Positions 1 to 9,017 of a stretch of 64,000 bases of DNA are shown here, one piece after another. Position numbers and translations under genes: made by a program. The notes under the pieces are model-generated. The model did no database searches. It was not told where the DNA came from and worked only from the letters and a program-made list of their open reading frames with translations. Source of the stretch: Sphingopyxis sp. H053 (GTDB lineage: Bacteria > Pseudomonadota > Alphaproteobacteria > Sphingomonadales > Sphingomonadaceae). The stretch's first letter is position 1. Every line of letters starts with the position of its first letter. The stretch covers positions 310,001-374,000 of the forward strand of contig NZ_LNRU01000002.1 in the NCBI RefSeq assembly GCF_001468225.1, given 5' to 3'.

Positions 1-1
1 C

Positions 2-1138
2 GAAGTGATCGCCGCCGACCTTGAACGCAGCGGCCTCTACGATCCGATGGGCCCCAGCGGCATCCCCGCGATCAGCCGCGCCGAGGTGCAGGCGCCGCGC
101 TTCGCCGAATGGCAGGCGCGCAACGCCGAAAATGTCGTCCACGGCTTCGTCGACGCGAGCGGGACTGGCGGCCTGGTCGTCGGCTGCTATCTCTATGACA
201 CCGCGCTCGGCAGCGAGCTTGTCCGCAAGGGCTTCGAAATCCAGCCCGGCGACTGGCGCCGCGCCGCGCACAAATGCGCCGACGCCATCTATTCGCGCCT
301 GTCGGGCGAGGCGCCCTTCTTCGACAGCCGCGTCGCCTATATCGCCGAGACCGGCCCCAAGGGGAACCGCATCAAGCGCCTCGCGATCATGGACAGCGAT
401 GGCGGCAACCACCGTTTCATCACCAACGGTCAGGCACTCGCGATCAGTCCGCGTTTCTCACCCGATTACAAGAAGATCGTCTACGTCAGCTATTTGAACA
501 ACCGCGTCCGCGTCTTCATCTACGACGTCGCGGCGGGTTCGCAGAAGCTGGTGACCGAGAGCGCGAACGCGACCTTTGCGCCGCGCTGGTCGCCTGACGG
601 CACCCAGATTCTCTATTCGATGGCCGTCAACGGCAACACCGACATCTATCGCATCTCGGCAAACGGGGGCACCCCGGTGCGGCTGACGAGCACCCCCGGC
701 ATCGATGTCGGGGGCAGCTTCTCGCCCGATGGCAAGAAGATCGTGTTCGAAAGCGACCGGTCGGGCGGTCAGCAAATCTATACGATGAACATCGACGGGT
801 CGAACCAGCAGCGGATCAGCTTTGGCGGCGGCCGTGCCGCGACCCCCGAATGGTCACCGCGTGGCGACCTGATCGCCTTCACCCGCATGGGCGGCGGCGA
901 GTTCCGTATCGGCGTCATGACGCCATCGGGCGGCGGCGCGCGGATGCTGACGAACAGTTGGCAGGACGAGGCCCCGACCTGGTCGCCGAACGGCCGCGTC
1001 ATCCAGTTCTTCCGCACCACCCCGGGTCGCGAAGGCAAGTCGAGCCTGTGGCAGGTCGACCTGACCGGCGTGAACCTGCGCCGCCTGCCGACCCCGCAAG
1101 ACGGGTCGGATCCCAGCTGGGGTCCGGTACTTCCCTGA
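2..1138 (+). CDS. tolB: TolB, C-terminal part (gene cut by window start)
   Basis: This is the periplasmic beta-propeller protein of the Tol-Pal envelope system. The open frame runs in from base 2, so the signal peptide and the first part of the N-terminal domain lie outside the window. About 378 residues remain: the end of the D1 domain (roughly residues 1-100), then repeated WD-like blades with the motifs FSPDYKKIVY, WSPDGTQILY, FSPDGKKIVF, WSPRGDLIAF and WSPNGRVIQFF. These five DPP-like/TolB repeats are characteristic of the family. It is followed 100 bp downstream by pal on the same strand, the usual order. A GTG at base 5 is internal and not the real start. Confidence 0.95.
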   Translation, partial: EVIAADLERSGLYDPMGPSGIPAISRAEVQAPRFAEWQARNAENVVHGFVDASGTGGLVVGCYLYDTALGSELVRKGFEIQPGDWRRAAHKCADAIYSRLSGEAPFFDSRVAYIAETGPKGNRIKRLAIMDSDGGNHRFITNGQALAISPRFSPDYKKIVYVSYLNNRVRVFIYDVAAGSQKLVTESANATFAPRWSPDGTQILYSMAVNGNTDIYRISANGGTPVRLTSTPGIDVGGSFSPDGKKIVFESDRSGGQQIYTMNIDGSNQQRISFGGGRAATPEWSPRGDLIAFTRMGGGEFRIGVMTPSGGGARMLTNSWQDEAPTWSPNGRVIQFFRTTPGREGKSSLWQVDLTGVNLRRLPTPQDGSDPSWGPVLP

Positions 1139-1238
1139 GGAAAACCGGAACCAAAAAGGCGCGATCGGGTTCAACTATCGCGTCCTGAAAGGGCCAATTC
1201 GGCCGCACGAATATTTTCAACAACAAGAGGACAGAGAC

Positions 1239-1757
1239 ATGACGATACGCAAAAGCACCGCGATGATCGCGGCGATCACCATGCTTGCTGTTGGCGCCTG
1301 CGCGAAAAAGGCCCCTGACACGCTCCCCCCCGCCCCCGAAGGCACCGGCACCGATACGGGCGCAGGCACCGGCACCGGCGTGGTTCCCGGATCGCAGGAA
1401 GATTTCCTCGCCAGCGTTGGCGCCATGGGCGACCGCGTTTTCTTCGATTACGACCAGTATAATGTCGACGCACAGGATCAGGCGACGTTGCAGACCCAGT
1501 CGCAGTGGTTGCAGCGCAACCCCGCGGTTCGCGTCACGCTGGAAGGCCATGCCGACGAACGCGGCACGCGCGATTACAATATCGCGCTCGGCGAACGCCG
1601 TGCGAACGCCGCGAAAAATTACCTCGCGTCGCTCGGCGTCGATCCGTCGCGCATCCAGGTCATCAGCTATGGCAAGGAACGCCCGGCCGAGATGGGTTCG
1701 ACCGAGGAAGCCTATGCCAAGAACCGCCGCGCGGTCACGGTCATTGTCGGGCGCTAA
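1239..1757 (+). CDS. pal: Pal, peptidoglycan-associated OmpA-family lipoprotein
   Basis: Outer-membrane lipoprotein that binds peptidoglycan and TolB. The 172-residue product has a lipoprotein signal peptide with lipobox AVGAC near residue 21, a Pro/Gly/Thr-rich linker (about 28-50), and a C-terminal OmpA domain. That domain shows FFDYDQYNVD, the diaminopimelate-binding stretch GHADERGTRDYN, and LGERRANAAKNYL. An AGAGGAC ribosome site precedes the ATG. It follows tolB at the usual spacing. Its last 17 bases overlap the end of the convergent gspO gene, leaving no room for a separate terminator between them. Confidence 0.96.
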   Translation: MTIRKSTAMIAAITMLAVGACAKKAPDTLPPAPEGTGTDTGAGTGTGVVPGSQEDFLASVGAMGDRVFFDYDQYNVDAQDQATLQTQSQWLQRNPAVRVTLEGHADERGTRDYNIALGERRANAAKNYLASLGVDPSRIQVISYGKERPAEMGSTEEAYAKNRRAVTVIVGR

Positions 1758-2514
1758 GAAGCGGCCATAAAGGCACCGTCGCGAATGCGGCGGTGCAGGC
1801 AAAGACACCGAAGGGGATCCGTCGCTCGGCGAGCGGCTGGTCCCTTTTTCGTTGGGCGATGAGCGCCCAGACGATGCCGCCGACACTGGCGAGAAGCAAC
1901 ATCAGCGGCAGCGCCTGCCAGCCGAGCCAGGCACCGATTGCCGCGACCAGCTTGGGGTCGCCGCCGCCCATGCCCTCGGCACCCCGCGCGCGCCGATAGG
2001 TCCAGGCAATCAGCGCCAGTATCAGACCTCCGGCCAACGCGCCGATCCAGCGGTCGATCAGCGATGTGCCGAGCATCGGCCCCGCAACGAGCAGGCCCGC
2101 GACCCCCAGCAGCAGGTTGAGGCGGTCGGGCAACCAGAAATGACGCGCATCGAGCAGCGCGAGCGGCAACAGCAGCCAGCCGAACAAAGCCCACAGCCAG
2201 CCTGCTGTTCCGGGCATAAGCGCCAGCGCACCAGCACCGATCAGTGCCGCGCCCAGTTCGACGCGCCAGTGAAAAGGATCGATCGCCGAATCACACGTCC
2301 GGCAGCGCCCGCGCGACGCAAGGGTCGATAACAAGGGGACGAGCTCCAAAGCGCCAAGCGGCCGCGCACAGACGTCGCATTGCGAGCGCCCCAGCACCGA
2401 GCGCCCCGCGGGCCAGCGCAGCACCAGCGTCGCGATGAAGCTGCCCAGGACCAATCCGATCAGCCCGGCAAAGGCGACGCCCGTGCCGAAGGGCAAGGCA
2501 TCGAGGATCGTCAC
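1741..2514 (-). CDS. gspO: GspO prepilin peptidase/N-methyltransferase (A24 aspartic protease)
   Basis: Inner-membrane protease that cleaves the leader of the pseudopilins GspG-K and methylates the new N-terminal Phe. About 257 residues with a multi-pass membrane profile. The cytoplasmic zinc loop has both CxxC pairs (CDVC and CRTC). The two catalytic aspartates are visible in LLDARHFWLPDRL and in GGGDPKL. I chose the GTG at 2514 because it follows the gspN stop by one base and starts the recognisable N-terminal helix; the frame is open further upstream but that would run into gspN. It is the last gene of the gsp operon and overlaps pal tail to tail by 17 bp. Confidence 0.93.
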   Translation of the reverse strand: MTILDALPFGTGVAFAGLIGLVLGSFIATLVLRWPAGRSVLGRSQCDVCARPLGALELVPLLSTLASRGRCRTCDSAIDPFHWRVELGAALIGAGALALMPGTAGWLWALFGWLLLPLALLDARHFWLPDRLNLLLGVAGLLVAGPMLGTSLIDRWIGALAGGLILALIAWTYRRARGAEGMGGGDPKLVAAIGAWLGWQALPLMLLLASVGGIVWALIAQRKRDQPLAERRIPFGVFACTAAFATVPLWPLLSARQ

Positions 2515-2515
2515 G

Positions 2516-3232
2516 TCAGAAGCGGCCCGAGGTCGCCAGCACGAAACCGGTGGGTCCGGCCTTGAACCCCAGCGCGGCGAGCGCGCCCGCCATCGCGGGA
2601 TCGCGGTCGACATTGATCGCGAACTGCGCGCGGTACGCGCCGCTGCCGTCGAACGACAGGGTCAGCCGCTCCATGCCCGACTGGCTGGCGAGCGCCGCCT
2701 GCGCACGTCCGTTCGCGCACGCCAGCGGACCCGACAGGCCGCGCGAAAGGTCGAGGCCCGCGATGGGCGCGGAGACCGCGAGCTGGATGCGCCCGCTTGC
2801 GGCGGCGCATTTGCCCGCATCGTCGAAGCGTATCGTGGCGCCTTCGAAGCGGATCGTATCGACGGGGATCATGCCAAGCCCGCCCGACATAGACGTGGTG
2901 CCGCTGACGTCGGAGACGCCCTGCGGGTTGCTGCCATGCAGCCGGCCCGCAAGCGCGCCAAGCCGTTCGTCGGCGCGCGAGAAGGCGAGTTCGGTACGTG
3001 CGCCGAGCAGCGCGAGCGGCGACAGGCTGGCGCGCACCGTGCCGAGCGGCAGGACGCCAAGGCGTGCATCGACCAGCTCGCCCGACCAGACCGATCCGCG
3101 AATTTCGCGCGCGGTGATGCCCGCGTCGGTCGCACCCGACCAGCCGAGCGCGAGCCGCATCGGGAGGGTCGCGATGATCAGGATCAACGCGAGCAGCAGC
3201 GCCGCAAACGCCCAACGCCTGCGCATACTCAT
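2516..3232 (-). CDS. gspN: GspN, type II secretion accessory protein
   Basis: Bitopic inner-membrane protein of the T2SS, present only in some systems and of poorly defined role. 238 residues: a positively charged start MSMRRR, one membrane helix (about residues 8-26), then a periplasmic beta-rich domain. The ending SGRF after a run of amphipathic strands, the size, and the position directly after gspM identify it. The start ATG overlaps the gspM stop as ATGA, implying translational coupling. Confidence 0.85.
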   Translation of the reverse strand: MSMRRRWAFAALLLALILIIATLPMRLALGWSGATDAGITAREIRGSVWSGELVDARLGVLPLGTVRASLSPLALLGARTELAFSRADERLGALAGRLHGSNPQGVSDVSGTTSMSGGLGMIPVDTIRFEGATIRFDDAGKCAAASGRIQLAVSAPIAGLDLSRGLSGPLACANGRAQAALASQSGMERLTLSFDGSGAYRAQFAINVDRDPAMAGALAALGFKAGPTGFVLATSGRF

Positions 3233-3711
3233 TGTCCGCCCTTCCGAAGCTCGGCGGTCAGGCCAACGGTGCCGTCGGCGGCGGGGGTGATCGTCAACTG
3301 GTCGACGACAAAACCCTGCCCCTCGAGCGAGGCGAGCCAGTCGGTGAGCACCGTCGCGCGCGCGGTGGCGATCGCAATCGTCGCCTGCCCCTGCCCGCGT
3401 GCTTCGTTGCGGTCGAGCGTCAGCCCGATCTCGCCCGCCGACTGCGCAAGATATTGATCGATCGCGACCGCATCGACCGTCGCCGCGACCGATTTCGCCG
3501 GACGCTGCGCGAGCAATTGCACCTTGGCCGCCACGCGCCCCTCGCGCTCAATCGCGGCGCGGTGCTGGCTTTCGAGATCGACGAACAGCGCGACCGCCGG
3601 ACGGCCGAGTCCCCACAGGATGACGCCGAGCGCCAGCACGCCGGCGATACCGACAAGCCAGCGTTCGCGGAGCGACAGGCCCATCCACCAGTTTTGCAGT
3701 CGCTCGGTCAT
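3229..3711 (-). CDS. gspM: GspM, T2SS assembly-platform protein
   Basis: Inner-membrane protein that partners GspL in the assembly platform. 160 residues: a short cytoplasmic N-terminus containing WWMGLSLRERWLV, typical of GspM, one membrane helix (about 19-38), a coiled segment, and a ferredoxin-like periplasmic domain at the C-terminus. It overlaps gspL and gspN by 4 bp each (ATGA). Confidence 0.88.
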   Translation of the reverse strand: MTERLQNWWMGLSLRERWLVGIAGVLALGVILWGLGRPAVALFVDLESQHRAAIEREGRVAAKVQLLAQRPAKSVAATVDAVAIDQYLAQSAGEIGLTLDRNEARGQGQATIAIATARATVLTDWLASLEGQGFVVDQLTITPAADGTVGLTAELRKGGQ

Positions 3712-4853
3712 GGCACCGCCCGGATCGTAATATTGGCCATTTGCTGCCCGTCGCTGCCCGCCATCGGCTGCGCGGTGATGCGATAGCCGCGCGCCTGCAG
3801 CGCGAGCAGCACCTTGTTGATATCTTCGACGCGCGGCGCCGCGAGCGTCGTCGTCAGCGTCCCATCGGTGCGATGCGACAACGTCCGGAGCGTTACGCCC
3901 GGCGCATCGCCCATCGCGTCATAGAGCGCCGATGCCGGAACCGAGAAAGCGAGCGGCCCGCCGCCGGCAGCAGCGAGGCGGCGGTCGAGTTCGGCTTCGG
4001 CCGCGGTCGCGTCGGGCGCGGCCACCCCGGCCTTCTTCGCCATCGCGACGACCGCATCGTCGGCGCGGCTGGTGTCGGACGACAGGCGCACCGCATAGAT
4101 GATCGGGACAAGCAGGCTCACGGCGACGAGTGCGAGGGCGAGGCGCTTCACCAGCCGCAGCATCGCCGGGTCGACCGACCAGCTGCGCTTGGGCTTCCAT
4201 CCGCCGCTGAGCAGGTCGAGCGGCGGCGCGGCGAGCGTCAGCAGCAGCGCCTCGCGCATCCGGTCGGTGTCGAGCGGCAAAGCGGTATGCCCGCCCGCGA
4301 TCAACGGATCGAGTTCGGGATCGGAGACATAGGCGCGGTCGGCGGTACGGACGATCCGCTCGCCGCCAACCTCCGCCGTCCACAGCGTATCGGGTTCGGG
4401 CGGCGGCACCGCCACGGCGGCCGGGATAATCGCGGCCGGCGTCAGATCGCGCGCCTTCAGCCAGTCGGTCCAGGCGGTCATCGCGGCGTGGGTGGTCACC
4501 GCGACCGCGACCGCCTGCCCGTCGCCCGCCGGTTGGCCCGCAACGACGTGGAGCGCCGCAGCGTCGCCCAGACTATTCTTCAGCGCGTCGATCCGCGCCG
4601 CGGCGGCGGCCTGTGCGGGCGCGGCGTCGGGATAATGAAGCCAGCGGAGCGGCACATCGGCGGCCGGCGCCAACGCGACCAGACGGTCGTCGGCGCTATC
4701 GTCGCGCGGCTTTTCCCACGCGCCGACCCAGCCGTCGTCCTGCCCGCTATCGACGATCACGCCATCATCGACGCGCAGCCACGCGGGCTGAGGCGCATCG
4801 CCTTCGCCAAGCGCAGCCACGGGGGGCAGCCAGAGAACCAGCGTGCGCGTCAT
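3708..4853 (-). CDS. gspL: GspL, T2SS assembly-platform protein
   Basis: Links the cytoplasmic ATPase GspE to the inner-membrane platform. 381 residues: an actin-like cytoplasmic domain (about 1-235) with the family start RTLVLWLPP, one membrane helix near residues 245-265, and a periplasmic ferredoxin-like domain ending in a hydrophobic strand. Its length is typical. It begins one base after the gspK stop and overlaps gspM by 4 bp. Confidence 0.88.
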   Translation of the reverse strand: MTRTLVLWLPPVAALGEGDAPQPAWLRVDDGVIVDSGQDDGWVGAWEKPRDDSADDRLVALAPAADVPLRWLHYPDAAPAQAAAAARIDALKNSLGDAAALHVVAGQPAGDGQAVAVAVTTHAAMTAWTDWLKARDLTPAAIIPAAVAVPPPEPDTLWTAEVGGERIVRTADRAYVSDPELDPLIAGGHTALPLDTDRMREALLLTLAAPPLDLLSGGWKPKRSWSVDPAMLRLVKRLALALVAVSLLVPIIYAVRLSSDTSRADDAVVAMAKKAGVAAPDATAAEAELDRRLAAAGGGPLAFSVPASALYDAMGDAPGVTLRTLSHRTDGTLTTTLAAPRVEDINKVLLALQARGYRITAQPMAGSDGQQMANITIRAVP

Positions 4854-4854
4854 A

Positions 4855-5862
4855 TTAGTCGCTCTCGCCCCAATCGCGGCGCACGATCGTCGGCGGCGTC
4901 AGGCCCGCGGAGGGCGCCCCACCATTGGCATCGATCAGCGAAACTGCGGTCAAGAAACCGTCCCCCATCGTCACATTCGTCGTCAGCGTGAGCCAACGGC
5001 TGTTCACGCCCGCCTGTTCGGCAACATCGTTCGGCGGTTTCCGTCCTTCGAACGGACCCGCCTCCCAGAATCGTACGCTGCTGCCATAGCCTCCAGCGGG
5101 GCGCGCCGCCAGCGCCGCCCGCGCTTTGGCAACGCCGATTTCGCCGGGCACCAACATCGCCACGAGCGGCGCCTGTTCGGGCGCCAGCGTGTTGACGTTG
5201 AGCTTCACCGGATCGGTCAACGGCAGCACGCAGATCCAGGGTTTGAGCCGCGCATAGATTTTCGGCGTCACGCCGCGCACTGCGCGCAGTTCGCTGACAT
5301 CCGCCATCTTGCGGTTCGCGGGCAGATAAGCGCCCTGCATCCCGCGATAGTCATTGTCCTCGGCACCGAGCGGGCCTTCATTGCTGTCGCTGTCGATCCA
5401 GTCGGCGGCCGCGCCCGCGATCGCCTGCGCCTCGCCCGGATCGATTCCCAGCAAGGTCATCAATTCGCCGAACTGGCGCATCGACCCCGATCGCTGGCTG
5501 AACCGCCCCGGCACCGTCTCGGCAACCAGGCTGTTGAGATTGAAGCAATTGTTGGCATCGGTCAGCTTCGCGCGCCCCTGGCCGCCGGGCAGCGGCAGGG
5601 TGAAATCGCGCCCGAGCCAGTTTCCGGCAAGCGTCAGCTTTGCAGGGTCGCGCCCGACAAGATCGGCGACGCGGCGCAGCGCGATCTGTTCGGCGGCAAA
5701 GGCGTAAGCGCGGCCCTGATCGACCGTCGCCGCGCTGCCCGCGATGCGCGTCGCGAGCGTCAGCCGGTCGAGCGCCGTCGCGGCGATCACCGCCATCACC
5801 GCGACGAGCAGCAAGACGGTGAGCAGCGCCGCACCGCGCTCGTCTTTCGCGCCGCGCCTCAT
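4855..5862 (-). CDS. gspK: GspK, large minor pseudopilin
   Basis: Tip pseudopilin that caps the T2SS pseudopilus together with GspI and GspJ. 335 residues, much longer than the other pseudopilins as expected for GspK. It has a short charged leader followed by the cleavage region RGAALLTVLLLVAV, where Ala replaces Phe/Leu, as in many GspK proteins. The inserted alpha domain carries DWIDSDSNEGPLGAEDNDY, a conserved acidic, calcium-binding-type stretch. It overlaps gspJ by 4 bp (ATGA). Confidence 0.92.
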   Translation of the reverse strand: MRRGAKDERGAALLTVLLLVAVMAVIAATALDRLTLATRIAGSAATVDQGRAYAFAAEQIALRRVADLVGRDPAKLTLAGNWLGRDFTLPLPGGQGRAKLTDANNCFNLNSLVAETVPGRFSQRSGSMRQFGELMTLLGIDPGEAQAIAGAAADWIDSDSNEGPLGAEDNDYRGMQGAYLPANRKMADVSELRAVRGVTPKIYARLKPWICVLPLTDPVKLNVNTLAPEQAPLVAMLVPGEIGVAKARAALAARPAGGYGSSVRFWEAGPFEGRKPPNDVAEQAGVNSRWLTLTTNVTMGDGFLTAVSLIDANGGAPSAGLTPPTIVRRDWGESD

Positions 5863-6470
5863 GGTGCGGGTACGCCTTGCGCGGGCGGTGGCGGTAGGGT
5901 CGGCGCGGTCAGGAACAGCATCGTCAGCGCCTCACGTCCCGTGCGGGTCACCTGCACCTCGACGGCGCGCGGCAGGCGGTCACCCGGCTCAGAACTCCAG
6001 ACCTCGCTCCAATTGCCCCGCTCGTCACGATATCGCACCGCGACGCTGGCGACGTCAGCGATCAGCCGGTCGCCCTCGCCGAGCGCGGTGCCGTCGAGCA
6101 TCGGCTGCGCCGCGCGCCGCCACTCATTGCCGACGCGTGCATAGGCAACGCGCTCGATCGCGGGCCGCGGGCTGCCACCCGCCGAGCCCGCGCCGCCATG
6201 GACGAACGCAAAGCCGGTCGACGATCCGATGAAGGCCGGAACCGCTTCCCCCGCGGGCCCGCGCGTCGAACGCTGCACCGCTTGCGCGAGATCGTTCGCC
6301 ATCACCGCGCGCAGCCGGTTGATCCCGCCCATCGCTTTCAGCCGTTCCTGCACGGCATCCTGCGTATCGATACTGCTGCGCAGCAGGCCCACCCCCATCG
6401 CCGCGATTGCCGCGAAGATGGAGAGTGCGACGAGCATCTCGACAAGGGTGAAGCCGCGCTGGTCTTTCAT
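5859..6470 (-). CDS. gspJ: GspJ, minor pseudopilin
   Basis: Minor pseudopilin of the tip complex. About 203 residues from the ATG at 6470. The prepilin signal is MKDQRG^FTLVEMLVAL with the +5 Glu, followed by a hydrophobic helix. I chose this ATG because it overlaps the gspI stop (ATGA) and leaves the short 6-residue leader normal for the family; the frame is open about 62 codons further upstream but that region lies inside gspI. Confidence 0.93.
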   Translation of the reverse strand: MKDQRGFTLVEMLVALSIFAAIAAMGVGLLRSSIDTQDAVQERLKAMGGINRLRAVMANDLAQAVQRSTRGPAGEAVPAFIGSSTGFAFVHGGAGSAGGSPRPAIERVAYARVGNEWRRAAQPMLDGTALGEGDRLIADVASVAVRYRDERGNWSEVWSSEPGDRLPRAVEVQVTRTGREALTMLFLTAPTLPPPPAQGVPAP

Positions 6471-6844
6471 CGCGACGGCCGGATGATCGTCAGCGCCGCC
6501 TGCCCGCGCCCGCTTTCGGGGCGGACGAGAAGGTCGATGCGCAGCAGGGCGTCGTCGGCGGTCTTCGCGACGCGCTGCTCGACGCGCCAGTTGCGCCCGG
6601 CGTTCGCGACGCCGACCGCGCTGTTGCCGATCGTCGGCGGCGCCGGATCGGTCCACAGTTCGACTGCGCGGTTCTGCGCGACGATGCCCGCCATCGTGCT
6701 TTCATCGAGATCCCCCGCGGTGCGCACCGCATAGGCGTCGAGGCGGATGAGCGCGAGCGCGGCGATGCTGATGACGCTCAAGGCCACCAGCATTTCGAGC
6801 AGCGTAAATCCGCTTTCGCGGCCTTTGGCGCAATCACGGTCCAC
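6467..6844 (-). CDS. gspI: GspI, minor pseudopilin
   Basis: Minor pseudopilin that nucleates the GspI-J-K tip. 125 residues, usual for GspI, with a leader of 12 residues ending in Gly, then FTLLEMLVALSVISIAALAL with the conserved +5 Glu. It starts 11 bp inside gspH and overlaps gspJ by 4 bp. Confidence 0.92.
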   Translation of the reverse strand: MDRDCAKGRESGFTLLEMLVALSVISIAALALIRLDAYAVRTAGDLDESTMAGIVAQNRAVELWTDPAPPTIGNSAVGVANAGRNWRVEQRVAKTADDALLRIDLLVRPESGRGQAALTIIRPSR

Positions 6845-7316
6845 GGCTGACCTCCCCGGTCGCCGAGACGCGCACGATCTCGCGCGCTTCGCCGCCGGTC
6901 AATACGACCGCCTGCGGCGTCGGGCTGATGCCGACGCGGTCGAACAGGATGCGTGCCGCCCCCTGCCCGTCGCCCGCCGCGAAGCGCACGTCGCCGGGCC
7001 AGTTCCGTTGCTCGAACGCCCGGCCCGGAAGCGGTTGCCATTCGCCCGAAATCCGTCGTTCGAACCCATAGCCCGACGGCGCGAAATTGACCGCGACGCT
7101 GCGCCCTTCGATCACCGCGACATCGCGCGCGGCGGCGAGCCGCGCCGCGAGCCGGTCGGCCTCGCTACGCACGGTGCGTTCTTCGCCGGGAATGGTAAGC
7201 ACGACCGCGGTCGCGGCGAGCGCCATGATCGCGAGCACGATCATCAGTTCGACGAGCGTGAAGCCGTTCGGCGCCCGGCGCGTCCGCGCGTCAGCCGTCG
7301 CTGCGAATATCCGCAT
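6834..7316 (-). CDS. gspH: GspH, minor pseudopilin
   Basis: Minor pseudopilin that links the tip to the GspG shaft. About 160 residues from the ATG at 7316. The leader is 18 residues (MRIFAATADARTRRAPNG) before FTLVELMIVLAIMALAA. The start lies 26 bp inside gspG. No later ATG or GTG would keep the leader, so this start is preferred. The C-terminal beta domain has the GspH-type ILFDRVGISP pattern. Confidence 0.9.
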   Translation of the reverse strand: MRIFAATADARTRRAPNGFTLVELMIVLAIMALAATAVVLTIPGEERTVRSEADRLAARLAAARDVAVIEGRSVAVNFAPSGYGFERRISGEWQPLPGRAFEQRNWPGDVRFAAGDGQGAARILFDRVGISPTPQAVVLTGGEAREIVRVSATGEVSRGP

Positions 7317-7728
7317 TGTCGTCGGTCCCGCCGGGGGCGCCGTCGGCACCGAGCGACCAGACGTCGAACGCCTTTCCGTTCGGCCCCGGCGCCTGATAAT
7401 TATAAGGGCGGCCCCACGGATCGGCGGGCAGCTTCTTGATATAGCCGCCGCGGCGATAGCGTTCGGGCTGCGCGAGCGCCGGCGGCGCAACGGTCAGCGC
7501 GTTCAGCCCGTCGGTCGATGCGGGATAGGTCAGATTGTCGAGCCGATATTGTTCGAGCGCATTTTCGAGTGTCGCGATGTCGGCCCTGGCCTTGGTCACC
7601 ATCGCGCGGTCCTGGCTGGGCAGGACGTTGATCATCACCACGGTGGCGAGCAGCCCGATGATGAAGATGACGACCATCAATTCGGTCAGCGTAAAGCCGC
7701 GCTCGTCCGTCTTGCGGCGCCCGGCCAT
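7291..7728 (-). CDS. gspG: GspG, major pseudopilin
   Basis: Main shaft subunit of the pseudopilus. About 145 residues from the ATG at 7728, giving a 10-residue leader MAGRRKTDERG before FTLTELMVVIFIIGLLAT. The C-terminal domain has the conserved GYIKKLPADPWGRPYNY and an acidic end with DNADI, the calcium-binding type of loop. An upstream in-frame ATG at 7800 overlaps the gspF stop (ATGA) and would add 24 residues. That start is favoured by coupling but gives an unusually long leader, so the true start is open. Confidence 0.93.
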   Translation of the reverse strand: MAGRRKTDERGFTLTELMVVIFIIGLLATVVMINVLPSQDRAMVTKARADIATLENALEQYRLDNLTYPASTDGLNALTVAPPALAQPERYRRGGYIKKLPADPWGRPYNYQAPGPNGKAFDVWSLGADGAPGGTDDNADIRSDG

Positions 7729-7796
7729 CGGCCGGCCCCGATCAGAATAGGAGGTATCGAGCATCAGGCGAAAGATTAGCTTCATCAGCGACATTT

Positions 7797-9017
7797 TCAT
7801 AGTCCGGCTAGGTTCTGCAACTGAAGGATCGGAAGCAGAATGGCGAGGATGATCAGGGCCACGCACGACCCCATAACGACAATTATGACAGGTTCGAGAA
7901 GCGCCATCGACGCGGCCGTAAACCGGTCGAATTCGCGTTCGAGATAATCGGCAGCGCGTTCGAGCATCTGTTCGAGCCGCCCCGCGCTTTCGCCGCTGGC
8001 GGTCATGTAGACGAGCAGGGGCGGGAAGACGCCGGCATCGCGGAGCGCCGCCGACAGGCTGCCACCCGCGCGCACCTGATCGACGATCGTCGCGGTCGCG
8101 CCGGCGAGCGCGGCGTTGCGGATCGTCGGAAGGGTAAGGCGCAGGCCGTCAACGAGCGGCAGGCGGCTCGACACCATCGTCGACAGCGTGCGCGCAAAGC
8201 GTGCGGCGTAAAGATCGCGGAGCAGGCGGCCGAAGAGCGGCAGACGGAGCAGCCGTGCATCGACGCGCGCCTTGAATGCCGGGCGGCGCATCGCGGTCAC
8301 CCAGGCGAAGCTCGCGCCGGCGATCAGCAGCGCGATCAACCACCACCAGCTTGCGGCAAAGCTGGAAATCGCGATCACTGCGCGGGTCAGGAAAGGAAGC
8401 TGCTGGCCGACGTCGGTGAATTGCTCGACGACGCGCGGAACGACGAAGATCATCAGCGCAGCGACGACGCCGATCGCGACAACCGCGAGCACGATCGGAT
8501 AGGCGAGCGCGGCAATCAGCTTGCCGCGCACCTCGGCCTGCCGTTCGAGCAGGTCGGCGAGCCGCGCGAGGATGGTGGTGAGGCTGCCCGTCGTTTCGCC
8601 CGCCGCGACCATCGCGCGGTAAAGCGGCGGAAAGCTCCGCGGCTGGCGCCCCATCGCGTCGGCGAGGCGGCGGCCCTCGAGCAAACCCGCGTGGACGTCG
8701 CCGATGACGGTGCGCGCGCTTTCGGCCTCGCTCTGCCGCGTCAAGGTACGCAGCGCCTCTTCGAGCGGCGCGACTTCGGCGAGCGTTGCGAGCTGGCGCG
8801 TGAAGAGCGCGAGTTCCTTGGCTGAAAGTTTATTCTTGCGGAAAGCGAGCAGCGAACGGCCCGCGGGCTTCGCGCCCGCCGCCTCGACCGCGACAATATG
8901 GAACTTGCGGCGCATCAGGTCGGCGCGCGCGGCATCGTCGTTGGCGGCGGTCAGCCGCCCCTTGCGCTCGCGGCCCTGCGGATCGATCGCCACATAGCGA
9001 TAATCAGGCATCGACAT
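7797..9017 (-). CDS. gspF: GspF, T2SS inner-membrane platform protein
   Basis: Polytopic core of the assembly platform that contacts GspE and GspL. 406 residues with two repeated GspF domains (about 70-195 and 275-395) and three membrane segments (near 170-195, 220-245 and 375-400). The typical motifs are LALFTRQLATL, GETTGSL and, in the second copy, ASGESAGRLEQML. Its start lies 14 bp inside gspE. Confidence 0.96.
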   Translation of the reverse strand: MSMPDYRYVAIDPQGRERKGRLTAANDDAARADLMRRKFHIVAVEAAGAKPAGRSLLAFRKNKLSAKELALFTRQLATLAEVAPLEEALRTLTRQSEAESARTVIGDVHAGLLEGRRLADAMGRQPRSFPPLYRAMVAAGETTGSLTTILARLADLLERQAEVRGKLIAALAYPIVLAVVAIGVVAALMIFVVPRVVEQFTDVGQQLPFLTRAVIAISSFAASWWWLIALLIAGASFAWVTAMRRPAFKARVDARLLRLPLFGRLLRDLYAARFARTLSTMVSSRLPLVDGLRLTLPTIRNAALAGATATIVDQVRAGGSLSAALRDAGVFPPLLVYMTASGESAGRLEQMLERAADYLEREFDRFTAASMALLEPVIIVVMGSCVALIILAILLPILQLQNLAGL

